Below are positions 1 through 5,925 of a DNA stretch of 6,750 bases, piece by piece. The notes under the pieces were generated by a model. That model did no database searches and had not been told where the DNA came from. It saw only the letters and a list, made by a program, of their open reading frames with translations. Origin of the DNA: an uncultured Dorea sp. (lineage in GTDB: Bacteria > Bacillota > Clostridia > Lachnospirales > Lachnospiraceae). A program made the position numbers and the translations under genes. Numbering within the stretch: the stretch's first letter is position 1; each line of letters opens with the position of its first letter. The stretch spans positions 1 to 6,750 of the forward strand of contig CAJTUQ010000112.1 of NCBI GenBank assembly GCA_910579335.1, read 5' to 3'.

Positions 1-1
1 T

Positions 2-781
2 GCCTCAGAGCGCGTGCAGATTATCGGTTATGTGGAATATTCATATTTGAAAACTCTGGATGAGGAAAAGAAAAAAGAAGTTTATGAGACCTTTATGTCA
101 TACGAGATTCCCTGCCTGATATTCTGCAGGAATCTAAGGCCGGACGAACTCTTGCTGGAAGAGGCAAATAAAAGGAATATTCCCATATTTGCTACAGAGA
201 AAAAGACTTCTCAGTTTATGGCAGAGATTATCAGGTGGCTGAATGTAGAGCTTGCGCCGTGTATCTCCATACACGGAGTTCTTGTCGACGTGTATGGCGT
301 GGGTGTGCTGATTATGGGGGAAAGCGGCATTGGAAAGAGCGAGGCGGCTCTGGAACTGATTAAACGCGGGCACCGGCTTGTCAGTGACGATGTGGTAGAA
401 ATCCGCAAGGTCAGCGACGAAACGCTGGTAGGAAGCGCCCCGGATATTACCCGGCATTTTATCGAGCTGCGGGGAATCGGCATTGTGGATGTGAAAAATT
501 TGTTTGGCGTACTTAGTGTCAGGCAGACGCAGAATATTGATCTTGTTATTACTTTGGAGGATTGGGACAGGGATAAAGAGTATGACCGTCTGGGGCTGGA
601 GGAGCAGCATACGGAGTTCCTCGGAAATAAAGTCGTATGTCATCAGCTTCCGATCCGTCCGGGGCGGAATCTTGCGATTATCGTAGAAACCGCCGCTATT
701 AATCACAGACAGAAAAATATGGGATATAATGCCGCACAGGAACTGTACAGAAGAGTACAGGCAAATCTGGCGAAAAAATAG
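2..781 (+). CDS. hprK: HPr kinase/phosphorylase, 5'-truncated by the window edge
   Basis: Bifunctional enzyme that phosphorylates and dephosphorylates Ser-46 of HPr in the cytoplasm, controlling carbon catabolite repression through CcpA in Firmicutes. The frame is open from base 2 and reads ASERVQIIGYVEYSYL. This matches the internal RERVQ(L/I)xG stretch of the family, so roughly the first 50 residues lie upstream and the GTG at 14 is an internal Val, not a start. Visible landmarks are the SIHGVLVD segment with its His at 272-274, the Walker A P-loop GESGIGKS at 317-340, the catalytic Asp pair of SDDVVEIR at 386-391, the family signature IELRGIGIVDV from 461 with its Glu at 464-466, and the IRPGRN loop at 653-670. 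All key residues are intact and the C-terminus AQELYRRVQANLAKK ends normally. The glucokinase gene follows after 25 bases, probably in one transcript. The assignment is near certain; only the start is unseen. Confidence 0.97.
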   Translation, partial: ASERVQIIGYVEYSYLKTLDEEKKKEVYETFMSYEIPCLIFCRNLRPDELLLEEANKRNIPIFATEKKTSQFMAEIIRWLNVELAPCISIHGVLVDVYGVGVLIMGESGIGKSEAALELIKRGHRLVSDDVVEIRKVSDETLVGSAPDITRHFIELRGIGIVDVKNLFGVLSVRQTQNIDLVITLEDWDRDKEYDRLGLEEQHTEFLGNKVVCHQLPIRPGRNLAIIVETAAINHRQKNMGYNAAQELYRRVQANLAKK

Positions 782-792
782 AGAAGAGAGAC

Positions 793-798
793 AGGGGG
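793..798 (+). promoter_or_regulatory. Ribosome binding site deciding the glucokinase start
   Basis: AGGGGG lies 8 bases before the ATG at 807. The same frame is open further upstream, to an ATG at 729 inside the end of hprK, but that codon has no such site and would add 26 residues not expected before the N-terminal ATP-binding motif. The start at 807 is therefore preferred. A second in-frame ATG at 813 is less well spaced. Confidence 0.75.
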
Positions 799-806
799 AC
801 AAAAAG

Positions 807-1766
807 ATGGGCATGGAATATTGTTTTGGAGTTGATGTCGGAGGGACGTCTGTAAAGATTGGGCTGTTTCAAACAGACGGAACACTTGTGGACAAGTGGG
901 AGATTAAGACAAATACGGAAAATCAAGGGAGCGCTGTTCTGCCGGATATTGCCCGGTCGCTTGAAGGAAAGCTGAAAGAGCACGCCATAGATAAAAGCTG
1001 TGTGGAAGGTATTGGAATCGGGGTTCCTGCACCGGTCAGCGCAGATGGCGTCGTTCAGAATACGGCCAACATCGGATGGGGTTATAAGGAAGTCAAAAGG
1101 GAGATGGAGGAGCTGATAGGGCTTCCCGTTGAAGTGGGAAACGATGCAAATGTCGCAGCACTTGGCGAGATGTGGCTTGGAGCCGGAAAAGGGCAGAAGG
1201 ATATGATTATGGTCACGCTTGGAACCGGTGTGGGCGGCGGTGTAATCGTAGACGGCAGGCCTATTGTCGGAAGCGGAGGCGCAGGCGGCGAAATCGGCCA
1301 TTTCTGTGTGAATTATGAGGAAGAGGATACTTGCGGATGCGGAAAGAGGGGATGCCTTGAGCAGTATGCGTCGGCAACAGGAATCGCCAGGCTTGCAAGA
1401 ATCCGCCTTGCCAAAGACGATGCCCCGTCAAAGCTTCGAGAGTGCGAGGCGAAAGATGTTACGGCAAAGACAGTATTTGATGCCCTGAAAGAAGGAGATA
1501 AGGTGGCGGAAGAAATCGCAGAGGAATTTGGCTCCTATCTTGGGCATGCTATGGCAAACCTTGCGGCTGTGACGGATCCGTCGGTAATCGTTATCGGCGG
1601 CGGAGTTTCAAAAGCGGGGGAGATTATTGTTAAATACATAGAGAAGTATTATCAGGAGAAAGTATTCTTTGCCAACAGGAATACGAAATTTATTCTGGCA
1701 GAGCTGGGGAATGATGCAGGTATCTGCGGCAGCGCAAAGCTGGTAATAGATAAGAACGGAAGATAG
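807..1766 (+). CDS. glk: ROK-family glucokinase
   Basis: ATP-dependent phosphorylation of cytoplasmic glucose to glucose 6-phosphate, the entry step to glycolysis for glucose not taken up by PTS. The 319-residue product has the usual ROK length. The motifs occur in order: phosphate-binding DVGGTSVKIGL (residues 10-20), GIGVPAP (70-76), GNDANVAALGE (111-121) with the presumed catalytic base Asp-113, and the second phosphate loop TLGTGVGGG (137-145). These are followed by GGEIGHF (160-166) with Glu-162 and zinc ligand His-165, then the ROK zinc motif CGCGxxGCLE (176-185) with Cys-176, Cys-178 and Cys-183. The C-terminal GGGVSKAG and LGNDAGICGSA segments are also typical. It sits 25 bases after hprK and is followed by a strong stem-loop, so it is probably the last gene of that transcript. 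ROK proteins also include fructokinases, N-acetylmannosamine kinases and repressors. No N-terminal helix-turn-helix is present, and the motif set best fits Firmicutes glucokinase. Substrate is inferred from family resemblance. Confidence 0.92.
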   Translation: MGMEYCFGVDVGGTSVKIGLFQTDGTLVDKWEIKTNTENQGSAVLPDIARSLEGKLKEHAIDKSCVEGIGIGVPAPVSADGVVQNTANIGWGYKEVKREMEELIGLPVEVGNDANVAALGEMWLGAGKGQKDMIMVTLGTGVGGGVIVDGRPIVGSGGAGGEIGHFCVNYEEEDTCGCGKRGCLEQYASATGIARLARIRLAKDDAPSKLRECEAKDVTAKTVFDALKEGDKVAEEIAEEFGSYLGHAMANLAAVTDPSVIVIGGGVSKAGEIIVKYIEKYYQEKVFFANRNTKFILAELGNDAGICGSAKLVIDKNGR

Positions 1767-1797
1767 CAGCCAGAAAACAAGAAAAGTAATAAATTTT

Positions 1798-1837
1798 ACC
1801 CCTGCCCCATAAATGTGAAAATTTATGGGGCAGGGGT
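1798..1837. terminator. Stem-loop, probable bidirectional terminator between convergent genes
   Basis: A perfect 17-bp inverted repeat (1798-1814 pairing with 1821-1837) encloses the 6-base loop GTGAAA. The stem is GC-rich at its base (CCCCTGCCCC / GGGGCAGGGG). It begins 31 bases after the glucokinase stop and ends 36 bases before the stop codon of the opposing PBP gene. The U-tract is modest in both directions: TTTATCGTTGCTT on plus, AAAATTTATTACTTTTC on minus. The minus side is somewhat richer in U. Position and symmetry make a shared terminator the simplest reading. Confidence 0.85.
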
Positions 1838-1873
1838 TTATCGTTGCTTATATTATAGCTTGTAAGTGTGAAA

Positions 1874-4585
1874 TTACGTTGTAGGCGTGGGGGGTTCACC
1901 ACCCTGGTTTCCGCCGCCTTGGTTTCCGCCGCCTTGATTGTCGCCGCCTTGGTTTCCGCCGCCTTGATTGTCGCCGCCTTGGTTTCCGCCGCCTTGATTA
2001 TCGCCGCCTTGGTTTCCGCCGCCTTGATTGTCGCCGCCTTGATTCGTATCATCAGGAGGTGTGGGAGTCGGCGTAGGAGTTGGCGGAGTCGGTGTGGTAC
2101 CGCCCGGATTATCGTTACCGCCCGGATTGGCCGGTTCGGTTGGAGTGGTAGGATTATCCGGATTATCCGGATTTTCCGGATCCTCTGTTTCATCATCTTC
2201 TATTTTTTCGTCTTCGTCATCCTCGTCTTCGTCGTCCTCATCTTCAACATCACCATGTCCGCTGCATACTTCGTCAGGAAGGACGTCTGTGTCAAAGTAT
2301 TCCGTCACGGCAGGGCATCTTCCCGCTCTTGCAAGCAGGCCGGTCTTCTTGCATACGGATTTTTTCTCTACGGAATCCGGCATTTCAAATTCTTCAGGAG
2401 ACAAATCCTCATGTACCCGTTCCATAATACCTTTCCATAACCTGAAACGGAAGCTGGTATCCGTATTGCATTCTTTATTGTCGTCATATCCGCCCCATAC
2501 GGCACAGGTATAGTATGGAGTGAAACCGCAGAACCATAAATCTTTATTGGAAGTAGTCGTACCTGTCTTTCCAGCGACTGCCATATTTCCAAGACTGCAG
2601 GAGCGGCCGGTTCCTTCGGTAACAACACTCTCCAGCGCACTTGTCACAAGTGCGGCCGTGCTTTCTTTCAATACACGGTGGGACTGGTTCCCGCCCTCCA
2701 GCAGGACATTCCCGTCATGGTCAAGGACTTTGGAATACATAATCGGTTTGTTGTACTTGCCCCCATTAGCAATTGCCGCATATGCACCGCAAAGCTGATA
2801 ATTGTATACGCCGTCTGTCAGACCGCCGAGTGCAAGCGTCTCATTAATATCCGTGTATATGCCGCCGTTAATTTTCTTGCTCTTAACCAATGTTGTAATA
2901 CCGAATTTCTCACAGTAATCAAAGCCTAACTGCTGCGTAATTTCGTTGCTGACTTTAACGGCGCAGACATTAATGGAATTGGCAATTGCCTTGCGGTAAG
3001 AAACATCGCCCTTGTAACCTCTGCTGGCATTTTTAATCGGCTTGCCATTTTTATATTTGGTGGGCTCATCGCGCACGATTGTTGCGAGCGTCTTATCGCA
3101 GGCATCCATCGCCGGGGCGTATGCTGCGAGTACCTTGAAAGTAGAACCCGGCTGTCTCTTGGAACCTTTATATGCGCGGTTCAGGCCGAGACTGCTCTTT
3201 TTCTTGCCACGTCCTCCTACCATTGCTTTGATTTCCCCTGTCTTTTGATCCATAAGTGTCACAGAAGCCTGGGGTTGGGGAGTGATATTAATCACTTCAT
3301 CATAAGTATCGCCTTCCTGCTTGATGGTTTTTTTCCATTCTTTTACCATCTTTTTTGCCTCGTCGCTGCTGGAATATAAAAGCCCCTGTGTCTTGCCGTG
3401 CTTTTCTTTTGCATATTTTTTAATATGGCCTGATGAATAGTTCTCGATGGAGCCATCCGCCCTTGTAACGGTCAGTGCATAATCCAAGCCGTATTCCTTC
3501 AGGTTCGGGTAGTTTGCGTCATTATTCATCTCCTCGTCGCAAATCTTTTGGATATCAAGATTTTGTGTGGAATATATGCTTAAGCCGCCGCTGTACAATG
3601 CGTTGTAGGCTTGTGTTTCCGTATATCCGAGGTGATCCTGCAGATCATCAAGTATCTGGTCGGAGAGTGCGTCTACAAAATAAGTATACGGATTCTTTTT
3701 GTCCGTCTTTTTGGCCGCTTTCTGGATACGCGCATAGACGTCGTCGGCCATAGCTTCTGTGTAGGCGTCTTCGGTAATGTATCCTTGTTCCAGCATGTTT
3801 TTCAGGACTTTTTTTCGTCTCTGTGCGTTTTTCTCCGGATTTGTCACAGGATTTAAGCGGGACGGATTCTGGGTGATGCCTGCGATTACCGCACATTCTG
3901 ACAGTGTCAGTTTATTGACGTTCTTATTAAAGTAGCGCTTTGCAGCGGACTGCACGCCTAATGAATTTTGACCGAGGTTGATCGTGTTCATGTAGGCTTC
4001 GATAATCTCATCCTTGCTCATCTGCTTTTCAATCTGGAGGGCAAGGAATTGCTCTTGAAACTTTCGCTGCAATTTATCATAGAATGTCTGTTCATTAATA
4101 AAATTCGGAAAGACATTATTTTTAATCAGCTGCTGCGTCAAGGTACTTGCACCTTCGGAGCCGCCGGTTAATGTGACAACTGCGGCACGTGCGATACCGC
4201 GCATGTCGATACCGTTATGTTCGTAGAAACGTTCATCCTCAATGGCTACAAAAGCGTGCTGCAAATCCACCGGGATTTCGTCAATTGATTTGTAGACACG
4301 GTTGGAACCGGAAGCTACGAACCTTTCAATCTCCGTCTTCTCATCGTCAGCATACACAAAAGTCGTATAACCCTGCGGCTTGACATCGGAGGGAGATACC
4401 TTCGGTGAATCATCAATAATTTTTTTGACAAATAAACCGCCGCCGACTACGCCCGCCACACCTATGACAAGTATACAGAGAAAGAAGGCTTTTACCAGTC
4501 TGATTCCGACCCGCTTGCCCTGCATGGTAGACTTGGATGTTATCCTTTTTTGTTTTTGAGCGGCTTTTTTCTTACTATAATTCAT
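1874..4585 (-). CDS. Class A penicillin-binding protein (peptidoglycan glycosyltransferase/transpeptidase) with repeat-rich C-terminal tail
   Basis: Bifunctional cell-wall synthase of the PBP1A type, polymerising lipid II into glycan strands and cross-linking stem peptides outside the membrane. The 903 residues begin with a short Lys/Arg-rich cytoplasmic segment and one membrane anchor (about 31-56). A GT51 domain follows, with catalytic Glu-116 in AIEDERFYEHNG, GASTLTQQLIKN (145-156) and Glu-178 in KFQEQF, ending near NPSRLNPVTNP (240-250). The transpeptidase has all three motifs: STFK with Ser-481, SIN (537-539) and KTGT (673-676). After about residue 740 comes a dispensable-looking tail: acidic 779-802, Pro/Thr-rich 803-847 and ten NQGG(D/G/E) repeats 848-897. 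The start is supported by AAAGGAGG at 4595-4602, 9 bases upstream. The gene stands alone, convergent with glk and divergent from yigZ. Family certain; a specific symbol (ponA/pbp1A/mrcA) would be a guess. Confidence 0.96.
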   Translation of the reverse strand: MNYSKKKAAQKQKRITSKSTMQGKRVGIRLVKAFFLCILVIGVAGVVGGGLFVKKIIDDSPKVSPSDVKPQGYTTFVYADDEKTEIERFVASGSNRVYKSIDEIPVDLQHAFVAIEDERFYEHNGIDMRGIARAAVVTLTGGSEGASTLTQQLIKNNVFPNFINEQTFYDKLQRKFQEQFLALQIEKQMSKDEIIEAYMNTINLGQNSLGVQSAAKRYFNKNVNKLTLSECAVIAGITQNPSRLNPVTNPEKNAQRRKKVLKNMLEQGYITEDAYTEAMADDVYARIQKAAKKTDKKNPYTYFVDALSDQILDDLQDHLGYTETQAYNALYSGGLSIYSTQNLDIQKICDEEMNNDANYPNLKEYGLDYALTVTRADGSIENYSSGHIKKYAKEKHGKTQGLLYSSSDEAKKMVKEWKKTIKQEGDTYDEVINITPQPQASVTLMDQKTGEIKAMVGGRGKKKSSLGLNRAYKGSKRQPGSTFKVLAAYAPAMDACDKTLATIVRDEPTKYKNGKPIKNASRGYKGDVSYRKAIANSINVCAVKVSNEITQQLGFDYCEKFGITTLVKSKKINGGIYTDINETLALGGLTDGVYNYQLCGAYAAIANGGKYNKPIMYSKVLDHDGNVLLEGGNQSHRVLKESTAALVTSALESVVTEGTGRSCSLGNMAVAGKTGTTTSNKDLWFCGFTPYYTCAVWGGYDDNKECNTDTSFRFRLWKGIMERVHEDLSPEEFEMPDSVEKKSVCKKTGLLARAGRCPAVTEYFDTDVLPDEVCSGHGDVEDEDDEDEDDEDEKIEDDETEDPENPDNPDNPTTPTEPANPGGNDNPGGTTPTPPTPTPTPTPPDDTNQGGDNQGGGNQGGDNQGGGNQGGDNQGGGNQGGDNQGGGNQGGGNQGGEPPTPTT
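1895..2044 (-). repeat. Ten tandem 15-bp repeats encoding NQGG(D/G/E) pentapeptides
   Basis: Ten consecutive 15-base units inside the PBP gene encode NQGG followed by Asp, Gly or, in the last, Glu (residues 848-897). On the plus strand the unit reads GCCGCCTTG followed by GTT or ATT and a variable codon. The D-type and G-type units alternate for the first eight, giving a 30-bp higher-order unit of about four near-identical copies. Two units without the alternation (G, then E) close the array at its C-terminal side, and the terminal one is the most diverged (ACCACC for GCCGCC). Because 15 is a multiple of 3, gain or loss of units keeps the frame. Near identity at the DNA level indicates recent expansion or homogenisation. 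Confidence 0.95.
2045..2251 (-). other. Low-complexity acidic and Pro/Thr-rich segment of the PBP tail
   Basis: This part of the PBP gene encodes residues 779-847. Residues 779-802 are almost only Asp and Glu, from imperfect GAC/GAT/GAA/GAG triplet runs. Residues 803-847 form a Pro/Asn/Thr-rich stretch with PDNPDNP, NPGGNDNPGG and a PTPTPTPTPP run. It links the folded transpeptidase to the NQGG repeats and is predicted to be disordered and extracytoplasmic. No enzyme or cell-wall-binding domain is visible in it. Confidence 0.85.
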
Positions 4586-4594
4586 AAGTGTTTG

Positions 4595-4618
4595 CCTCCT
4601 TTATACGCAGTCATTATA
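4595..4618 (-). promoter_or_regulatory. Promoter -10 and ribosome binding site for the PBP gene
   Basis: Reading the minus strand, TGCTATAAT gives a consensus -10 TATAAT (4613-4618) with the extended TG one base upstream. The region 17 bases further upstream is AT-rich but has only a poor -35 (TTTATT, 4636-4641), as extended -10 promoters tolerate. AAAGGAGG at 4595-4602 follows within about 10 bases and lies 9 bases before the ATG at 4585. The implied leader is only about 20 bases long. Confidence 0.65.
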
Positions 4619-4691
4619 GCAAATAAACATATTTAAATAAAGAAAAAAATGAAAACTTCATATTTTAGTAGGAAAATCTTAAGAAATTTAA

Positions 4692-4714
4692 TATACTAGG
4701 AATATGTAGGAGGG
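4692..4714 (+). promoter_or_regulatory. Likely -10 element and ribosome binding site for the yigZ-hydrolase pair
   Basis: TATACT at 4692-4697 is a fair -10 hexamer, but no recognisable -35 lies 16-18 bases upstream, so the promoter call is tentative. AGGAGGG at 4708-4714 is a strong ribosome binding site 6 bases before the ATG at 4721 and supports that start. The inferred leader is under 20 bases. Confidence 0.5.
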
Positions 4715-4720
4715 AATAGG

Positions 4721-5386
4721 ATGACAGAGCAATGCAAAATATTATATCAGGGCGGAAAGGATGAAATTGTAGAAAAAAAGTCCCGCTTCATCGCCATAAC
4801 GTCGCCCGTTGAAACGGAGGAGGAGGCGCTCTCATTTATAGAAGCCACACGAAAGAAATATTGGGACGCAAGGCATCACTGCTTTGCATATGTAATCGGG
4901 GACAGAAATGAGCTTGCCCGCTGCAGTGACGACGGAGAACCGCAGGGTACGGCGGGAAAACCGATTCTTGATGTCCTTATCAAGGAGGAAGTACATAATG
5001 CCGCTGTCGTTGTAACCAGATATTTCGGCGGCGTACTTCTTGGGACGGGCGGTTTGGTGCGCGCTTACACAAGTGCGGCGAAGGCAGGGCTCTCCTCATC
5101 TGTAATTATAACCAGATTGCACGGTATTAAACTGGAAATCTGCACGGATTATACGGGACTTGGGAAAATACAATACATTCTGGGCCAGAGGGGGATACGC
5201 ATCTTAAATTCAGAGTACACGGACGCTGTCCGGCTGGAGGTGCTTTTGGAGGATGAGGCGAAGGAATCGGTGAAGAAGGAGATTACAGAGGGAACAAGCG
5301 GACAAGCCCGTCTTTTGGAGACAAAAAGCTGCTGGTTCACCGAGATTGACGGGATACCGACGGTAATGGAAAGGAGAAACATATGA
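4721..5386 (+). CDS. yigZ: YigZ/IMPACT (UPF0029) family protein
   Basis: Member of the conserved YigZ/YvyE/IMPACT family, a cytoplasmic protein of poorly defined function; the eukaryotic relative IMPACT modulates the Gcn2 translation-stress kinase. The 221-residue length is typical of the bacterial two-domain form. The N-terminal IMPACT domain (about 15-125) shows EKKSRFIA (18-25), DARHHCFAYVIG (49-60), CSDDGEPQGTAGKPIL (68-83) and the signature NAAVVVTRYFGGVLLGTGGLVRAY (93-116, key residues R100, Y101, F102, G103 and G104). The C-terminal part (about 135-205) fits the ferredoxin-like DUF1949 domain. It is the first gene of a two-gene unit: its stop TGA overlaps the ATG of the next gene by 4 bases. 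Family assignment is confident; no biochemical role should be read from it. Confidence 0.93.
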   Translation: MTEQCKILYQGGKDEIVEKKSRFIAITSPVETEEEALSFIEATRKKYWDARHHCFAYVIGDRNELARCSDDGEPQGTAGKPILDVLIKEEVHNAAVVVTRYFGGVLLGTGGLVRAYTSAAKAGLSSSVIITRLHGIKLEICTDYTGLGKIQYILGQRGIRILNSEYTDAVRLEVLLEDEAKESVKKEITEGTSGQARLLETKSCWFTEIDGIPTVMERRNI

Positions 5387-5907
5387 AAGTATTGCTTGTA
5401 ATTGATATGCAGAATGATTTTATTGACGGTGCGTTGGGGACAGAGGAAGCGGTGAAAATCGTACCGCGTGCCGCAGAGAAGATAAAAGCATTTGACGGGA
5501 AGATTTGGGCTACGAGGGATACCCACGAAGAAAATTATCTTGACACGCAGGAGGGGAAAAATCTTCCTGTGAGGCATTGCATCAGAGGGACGAAGGGATG
5601 GGAAATATGCCCGGAAATCCAGGGGCTGCTTAAGGAAGAACCCATTGATAAAGCAGCCTTTGGGAGCATGGAAGCCGGCAGGATTTTAAAGGAATACCAT
5701 GAGCGGACGGAGGCGATAGAGAGCGTTACTTTACTAGGATTGTGCACGGACATTTGTGTGATATCCAATGCAATGATCGTAAAGGCGAGCCTGCCGGAGG
5801 TGCCGGTGATTGTTGATGCGTCATGCTGCGCCGGTGTAACGCCCGAAAGCCACAGGCGTGCGCTGGATGCTATGAAGGCCTGTCAGATTATGGTTGTGGG
5901 CGAGTGA
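5383..5907 (+). CDS. Isochorismatase-superfamily cysteine hydrolase, nicotinamidase-like
   Basis: Small cytoplasmic amidohydrolase of the isochorismatase/nicotinamidase fold, 174 residues. The catalytic triad is visible: Asp-8 in VIDMQNDF, Lys-90 in DKAAFGS, and Cys-125 in GLCTDICVISNAM, where the region before the Cys is the conserved cis-peptide loop. Metal-ligand positions of nicotinamidases appear conserved as Asp-46 and His-48 (TRDTH) and His-65 in LPVRHCIRGTKGWE. This favours a nicotinamidase-type enzyme (nicotinamide to nicotinate plus ammonia, NAD salvage) over isochorismatases, which lack the metal site. Substrates within this superfamily are hard to assign, so pncA is not given as a symbol. 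The ATG overlaps the stop of yigZ (ATGA, 5383-5386), with AAGGAG at 5371-5376 inside the end of yigZ, pointing to translational coupling. Confidence 0.88.
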   Translation: MKVLLVIDMQNDFIDGALGTEEAVKIVPRAAEKIKAFDGKIWATRDTHEENYLDTQEGKNLPVRHCIRGTKGWEICPEIQGLLKEEPIDKAAFGSMEAGRILKEYHERTEAIESVTLLGLCTDICVISNAMIVKASLPEVPVIVDASCCAGVTPESHRRALDAMKACQIMVVGE

Positions 5908-5925
5908 GGATAAGGGCGGGCCGCA

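Noticed and set aside
14..16. GTG as the start of hprK
   Set aside because: The frame stays open to the window edge, and the residues just before the GTG (ASER) continue the conserved (R/S)ERVQ stretch. The codon is an internal Val of a truncated gene.
729..806. Longer glucokinase starting at the ATG at 729
   Set aside because: It would overlap hprK by 53 bases and add a charged, unconserved extension with no ribosome binding site. The ATG at 807 has AGGGGG at the right distance.
134..814. Long minus-strand open frame opposite hprK
   Set aside because: hprK has all family motifs on the plus strand; the opposing frame has no recognisable domain.
699..1301. Minus-strand open frame opposite the glucokinase
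   Set aside because: It lies antisense to conserved ROK motifs, spans the hprK/glk junction and lacks family features.
1895..2044. CRISPR-like array, because of the regular 30-bp periodicity
   Set aside because: Units are contiguous with no unique spacers, encode a regular peptide in frame with the PBP, and have no cas genes nearby.
1690..2196. Minus-strand open frame rich in KAAETKAATI repeats
   Set aside because: This is another frame of the same 15-bp repeat, running on across the terminator into the antisense of the glucokinase end. It has no independent coding evidence.
1868..2440. Plus-strand open frame with hydrophobic SAALVSAALIVAAL repeats, resembling a membrane protein
   Set aside because: It is the antisense reading of the NQGG repeat and acidic block of the PBP gene. 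The repetitive hydrophobic pattern follows from the repeat codons, and no ribosome binding site or homology supports it.
5149..5577. Minus-strand open frame spanning the yigZ/hydrolase overlap
   Set aside because: It is antisense to two well-supported genes and has no recognisable motif.
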